From the NCBI GenBank assembly GCA_020438905.1, contig JAGQTQ010000023.1, forward strand, positions 1 to 39,408: a stretch of DNA of 39,408 nucleotides, given 5' to 3'. Positions 36,490 through 39,408 of the stretch are shown here, in pieces. The number at the start of each line of letters is the position of its first letter. Positions within the stretch are counted from its first letter, which is position 1. Made by a program: the position numbers and the translations under genes. A model generated the notes under the pieces. That model ran no database searches. It was not told the DNA's origin and saw only the letters and a list, made by a program, of their open reading frames with translations. Origin of the DNA: Mycobacterium sp. GTDB taxonomy: Bacteria > Actinomycetota > Actinomycetes > Mycobacteriales > Mycobacteriaceae.

Positions 36490-36950
36490 TCGGCCACCCG
36501 CCAGGCATAGACGCTGCGCTGCACGCCGTCGTCGTCGACATAGAGCGGCATGGTGGTCAGTTCCATTTCCATCCCGACCCGCAGGTCGGCGGCCAGGGTG
36601 CCGGCGACCACCTTCCCCAGCACGATGATGCCCTCCTCGGCCAGCTGCACCGCGGCGATCGCAAAGGGGTGGAACTCGTCGGTCTGCGGGTAGGGCGGGG
36701 GCGGCTGATAGCGGTTCTCGGTGTAGCTCCACAGCGTGCCCCGGCGCGACAGCGCCACCGGTTCGAGTTCGTCGGCCGCGCAGGCCGGATTGGGGCAACT
36801 TCGCTCCCGTGGCGGGAACACGTAGGTGCCGCAACACGGACAGCGGGCACCCAGAAGTTGGGGCAGCCCCGCGTCGGCCCCGGAACGGCTGAGGGACCAC
36901 CAGCCGTCGATCGCGGGTAGTTCGGCCGGTGCGTCCGGAGAACCTGGCAC
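36486..36950 (-). CDS. DUF35 OB-fold protein with zinc ribbon, partner of the Ltp-like protein
   Basis: A 154-residue protein (Rv1628c position). The N-terminal rubredoxin-like zinc ribbon has Cys37-x2-Cys40 and Cys52-x4-Cys57 (ARCPCCGTYVFPPRERSCPNPAC). The following OB-fold acyl-CoA-associated domain contains GTLWSYTENRYQPPPPYPQTDEFHPFAIAAVQLAEEG and VVAGTLAADLRVGMEMEL. DUF35 proteins pair with thiolase-like or MaoC-like enzymes, for example ChsH2 with Ltp2. GTG 36950 is 6 nt behind TAATCT, so probably leaderless. The stop overlaps the Ltp-like start, and only 42 bp separate it from divergent polA. Confidence 0.9.
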   Translation of the reverse strand: MPGSPDAPAELPAIDGWWSLSRSGADAGLPQLLGARCPCCGTYVFPPRERSCPNPACAADELEPVALSRRGTLWSYTENRYQPPPPYPQTDEFHPFAIAAVQLAEEGIIVLGKVVAGTLAADLRVGMEMELTTMPLYVDDDGVQRSVYAWRVAE

Positions 36951-36956
36951 GCGGCC

Positions 36957-36962
36957 AGATTA
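36957..36962 (-). promoter_or_regulatory. Candidate -10 box of the DUF35-Ltp operon
   Basis: TAATCT on the reverse strand fits TANNNT and ends 6 nt before the GTG at 36950: a leaderless promoter by position. It lies where a -35 for polA would be expected. Confidence 0.55.
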
Positions 36963-36980
36963 CGCGTCGGCCGGTGTGCC

Positions 36981-36986
36981 TACAGT
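36981..36986 (+). promoter_or_regulatory. Candidate -10 box, leaderless start of polA
   Basis: TACAGT fits TANNNT and ends 6 nt before the GTG of polA at 36993. No Shine-Dalgarno is present. The gap to the divergent -10 is 18 bp. Confidence 0.55.
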
Positions 36987-36992
36987 AGGGAC

Positions 36993-39408
36993 GTGAGCGA
37001 TACGCCGACCCTGATGTTGCTCGACGGTAATTCGCTGGCCTTCCGAGCCTTCTACGCGCTGCCCGCCGAGAACTTCAAGACCCGCAACGGCCTGACCACC
37101 AATGCCGTCTACGGCTTCACGGCGATGCTGATCAACCTGCTGCGCGACGAGGCGCCCACCCACATCGCAGCCGCTTTCGACGTCTCCCGCCAGACCTTCC
37201 GCGCCGACCGGTTCCCGGAGTACAAGGCCAACCGTTCCTCGACGCCGGATGAGTTCCGCGGTCAGATCGACATCACCAAGGAAGTGCTGGGCGCGCTGGG
37301 CATCACCGTGCTGGCCGAACCCGGTTACGAGGCCGACGACATCATCGCCACCCTGGCCACCCAGGCCGACGCCGAGGGCTATCGAGTGCTGGTCGTCACC
37401 GGCGACCGCGACTCGCTGCAACTGGTCAACCCCAACGTCACCGTGCTCTACCCGATCAAGGGTGTCAGCTCGCTGACGAGGTTCACCCCCGAGGCGGTGG
37501 TGCAGAAGTACGGTCTGACCCCCGAGCAGTATCCGGATTTCGCGGCGCTGCGCGGCGATCCCAGCGACAACCTTCCCGGCATTCCCGGGGTGGGGGAGAA
37601 GACCGCGGCCAAGTGGATCCTCGAGTACGGCTCGCTGCAGAACCTGGTGGACAACGTCGAAGGGGTGCGCGGCAAGGTCGGGGAGTCGTTACGCGCGAAC
37701 CTCTCCAGCGTGGTGCTCAACCGCGAGCTCACCCATCTGGTCCGCGACGTGCCGCTGGCCCAGACCCCGGACACCCTGCGTCTGCTGCCCTGGGACCGCG
37801 ACCAGATCCACCGGATCTTCGACGATCTGGAGTTTCGGGTGCTGCGCGACCGGCTTTTCGACACCCTGGTCGCGGTGGAACCCGAGGTGGACGCTGGATT
37901 CGACGTGCGCGGCGGCGCGCTGGAACCAGGAGCCGTGGGGGACTGGCTGGACCTCCACGCCCGGGACGGCGGCCGCTCGGGGGTGGCGGTGGTGGGCACC
38001 CACGCGGTCTACGACGGGGACGCCACGGCGCTGGCGATCGCCACCTCCGACGGCGAGGGCGCCTACATCGACACCGCCGGGATGACCGTCGAAGACGAGT
38101 CCGCGCTGGGGTCCTGGCTGGCCGACACCACCGCCCCGAAGGCGTTGCACGAGGCCAAGATTGCGATGCACGACCTGGCCGGGCGGGGCTGGAGCCTGGG
38201 CGGCGTCACCTCCGACACCGCACTGGCGGCCTACCTGGTCCGGCCCGGGCAGCGCAGTTTCGCCCTCGACGACCTGTCGTTGCGCTACCTGCGGCGGGAA
38301 CTGCGTGCCGAAACACCTGAGCAGCAACAACTCTCGCTGCTCGATGACGACGAGGGCATCGACGAACAGGCGGTGCAGACGCTGATCCTGCGGGCCCGCG
38401 CCGTCGCCGACCTGGCCGATGCCCTCGACGAGGAACTGGCACGGATCGACTCCTCGTCGCTGCTGGCTGAGATGGAACTTCCGGTCCAGGCGGTGCTCGC
38501 CGGTATGGAAAGCATCGGGATCGCCGTCGACGTGGACAAACTCGAGGCGCTGCAACACGAATTCGGCGACCAGATCAGGGCCGCCGCCGAGTCGGCCTAC
38601 GCGGTGATCGGCAAGCAGATCAACCTGGGCTCGCCCAAACAACTGCAGGTGGTGCTCTTCGACGAACTGGGGATGCCCAAGACCAAACGCACCAAGACCG
38701 GCTACACCACCGACGCCGACGCGCTGCAGTCGTTGTTCGAGAAGACCGGCCACCCGTTCCTCGAGCACCTGCTGGCCCACCGCGACGCCACCCGGTTGAA
38801 GGTCACCGTCGACGGACTGCTCAAGTCCGTGGCCGCCGACGGGCGCATCCACACCACCTTCAACCAGACGATCGCGGCCACCGGCCGGCTGTCCTCCACC
38901 GAGCCGAATCTGCAGAACATTCCGATCCGGACCGACGCGGGTCGGCGCATCCGCGACGCGTTCTGCGTCGGCGAGGGTTACACGGAGTTGATGACCGCCG
39001 ACTACAGCCAGATCGAGATGCGGATCATGGCGCACCTGTCCGGCGACGAAGGCCTCATCGAGGCGTTCAACACCGGCGAGGACCTCCACTCCTTCGTCGC
39101 CTCCCGGGCCTTTAGCGTCGAAATCGCGGATGTCACACCGGAATTGCGTCGTCGGGTGAAGGCGATGTCGTACGGCCTGGCGTACGGCCTGAGTGCGTAC
39201 GGCCTGGCTTCCCAGCTCAAGATCTCCACGGAGGAGGCCAAGGCCCAGATGGACCAGTACTTCGCCCGATTCGGCGGGGTGCGCGACTATCTCCAATCCG
39301 TCGTCGAGCAGGCCCGCAAGGACGGTTACACCTCCACGGTGCTGGGCCGCCGTCGGTACCTGCCCGAACTCACCAGCAGCAACCGTCAGGTCCGGGAGGC
39401 CGCCGAGC
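36993..39408 (+). CDS. polA: DNA polymerase I (3' end beyond the window)
   Basis: Repair and Okazaki-fragment polymerase. About 805 codons are present; the mycobacterial protein is about 904, so roughly the last 100 residues are cut off. The 5'-nuclease domain (about 1-300) shows LLDGNSLAFRAFYAL, AFDVSRQTFR, PGYEADDIIATLA, VTGDRDSLQLV and GDPSDNLPGIPGVGEKTAAKW. The middle domain (about 320-500) is a degenerate 3'-5' exonuclease fold lacking the usual DxE metal motif. In the polymerase domain, NTTFNQTIAATGRLSS-type, NLQNIPIRTDAGRRIRDAF, motif A (ADYSQIEMRIMAHLSGD, near 669) and the O-helix region RRVKAMSYGLAYGLSAYGL (near 717) are clear. GTG 36993 with a -10 box 6 nt upstream suggests leaderless expression. 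Confidence 0.96.
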   Translation, partial: MSDTPTLMLLDGNSLAFRAFYALPAENFKTRNGLTTNAVYGFTAMLINLLRDEAPTHIAAAFDVSRQTFRADRFPEYKANRSSTPDEFRGQIDITKEVLGALGITVLAEPGYEADDIIATLATQADAEGYRVLVVTGDRDSLQLVNPNVTVLYPIKGVSSLTRFTPEAVVQKYGLTPEQYPDFAALRGDPSDNLPGIPGVGEKTAAKWILEYGSLQNLVDNVEGVRGKVGESLRANLSSVVLNRELTHLVRDVPLAQTPDTLRLLPWDRDQIHRIFDDLEFRVLRDRLFDTLVAVEPEVDAGFDVRGGALEPGAVGDWLDLHARDGGRSGVAVVGTHAVYDGDATALAIATSDGEGAYIDTAGMTVEDESALGSWLADTTAPKALHEAKIAMHDLAGRGWSLGGVTSDTALAAYLVRPGQRSFALDDLSLRYLRRELRAETPEQQQLSLLDDDEGIDEQAVQTLILRARAVADLADALDEELARIDSSSLLAEMELPVQAVLAGMESIGIAVDVDKLEALQHEFGDQIRAAAESAYAVIGKQINLGSPKQLQVVLFDELGMPKTKRTKTGYTTDADALQSLFEKTGHPFLEHLLAHRDATRLKVTVDGLLKSVAADGRIHTTFNQTIAATGRLSSTEPNLQNIPIRTDAGRRIRDAFCVGEGYTELMTADYSQIEMRIMAHLSGDEGLIEAFNTGEDLHSFVASRAFSVEIADVTPELRRRVKAMSYGLAYGLSAYGLASQLKISTEEAKAQMDQYFARFGGVRDYLQSVVEQARKDGYTSTVLGRRRYLPELTSSNRQVREAAE

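Noticed and set aside
37689-39296. 535-codon reverse-strand open frame opposite polA
   Set aside because: GC-rich third positions leave such frames open. The polA frame has all family motifs, and the reverse translation has none.

Overview
The window is high-GC actinobacterial DNA, very probably from a Mycobacterium/Mycolicibacterium species. Gene order follows, from memory, the M. tuberculosis stretch Rv1595-Rv1629: nadB-nadC, hisDCBHA-impA-hisFI, bcpB, trpE-membrane protein-trpCBA, lgt, TM2 protein, DUF2752 protein, pykA, tesB, a six-TM HdeD-like protein, a membrane class III adenylyl cyclase, pdtaR, an Ltp/thiolase-like gene with its DUF35 partner, and polA. Mycobacterial habits are plain: many GTG starts, 1-4 nt gene overlaps, and many starts only 5-8 nt behind a -10 hexamer (leaderless transcription).

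Layout. 1-1095: end of nadB and all of nadC (NAD synthesis). 1226-2676: reverse-strand LysE exporter and SDR oxidoreductase. 2770-9217: histidine operon, including a bifunctional-type PriA (hisA) and an inositol-monophosphatase-family gene. 9287-9760: reverse peroxiredoxin. 9818-14927: trpE, membrane protein, trpC, trpB, trpA. 14924-19604: lgt with a long acidic tail, two small membrane proteins, pyruvate kinase, acyl-CoA thioesterase. 19611-20906: reverse DUF4190 and HdeD-like membrane proteins. 20981-23663: complete polar amino acid ABC importer. 23670-26617: reverse adenylyl cyclase, a divergent SRPBCC protein, two small secreted proteins and a tRNA. 26708-27355: ANTAR regulator PdtaR. 27413-33850: LIV-type ABC importer with two tandem paralogous lipoprotein receptors. 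33869-36950: reverse block with a diiron ferritin-like protein, DUF167, Ltp and DUF35 genes. 36993-end: polA, cut by the window edge.

How it works together. The first half is nearly pure amino acid and NAD biosynthesis. PriA lets one isomerase serve both the his and trp pathways, consistent with no trpF being present here. The second half is more variable. Two amino-acid-type importers interrupt the conserved order, and cydABDC, which I recall between tesB and the HdeD-like gene in M. tuberculosis, is absent. No transposase, integrase, terminal repeats, phage genes or CRISPR array were seen. No gap between genes exceeds about 210 bp.

I did not find an obviously new defence or mobile system. 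The most interesting signals are the duplicated receptor-plus-leader unit, the Ltp-DUF35-diiron cluster with a CRP-like site, two candidate leaderless upstream ORFs, a compact divergent leaderless promoter pair before polA, compound hairpins of one architecture, and a class-I-shaped tRNA with anticodon CAA.
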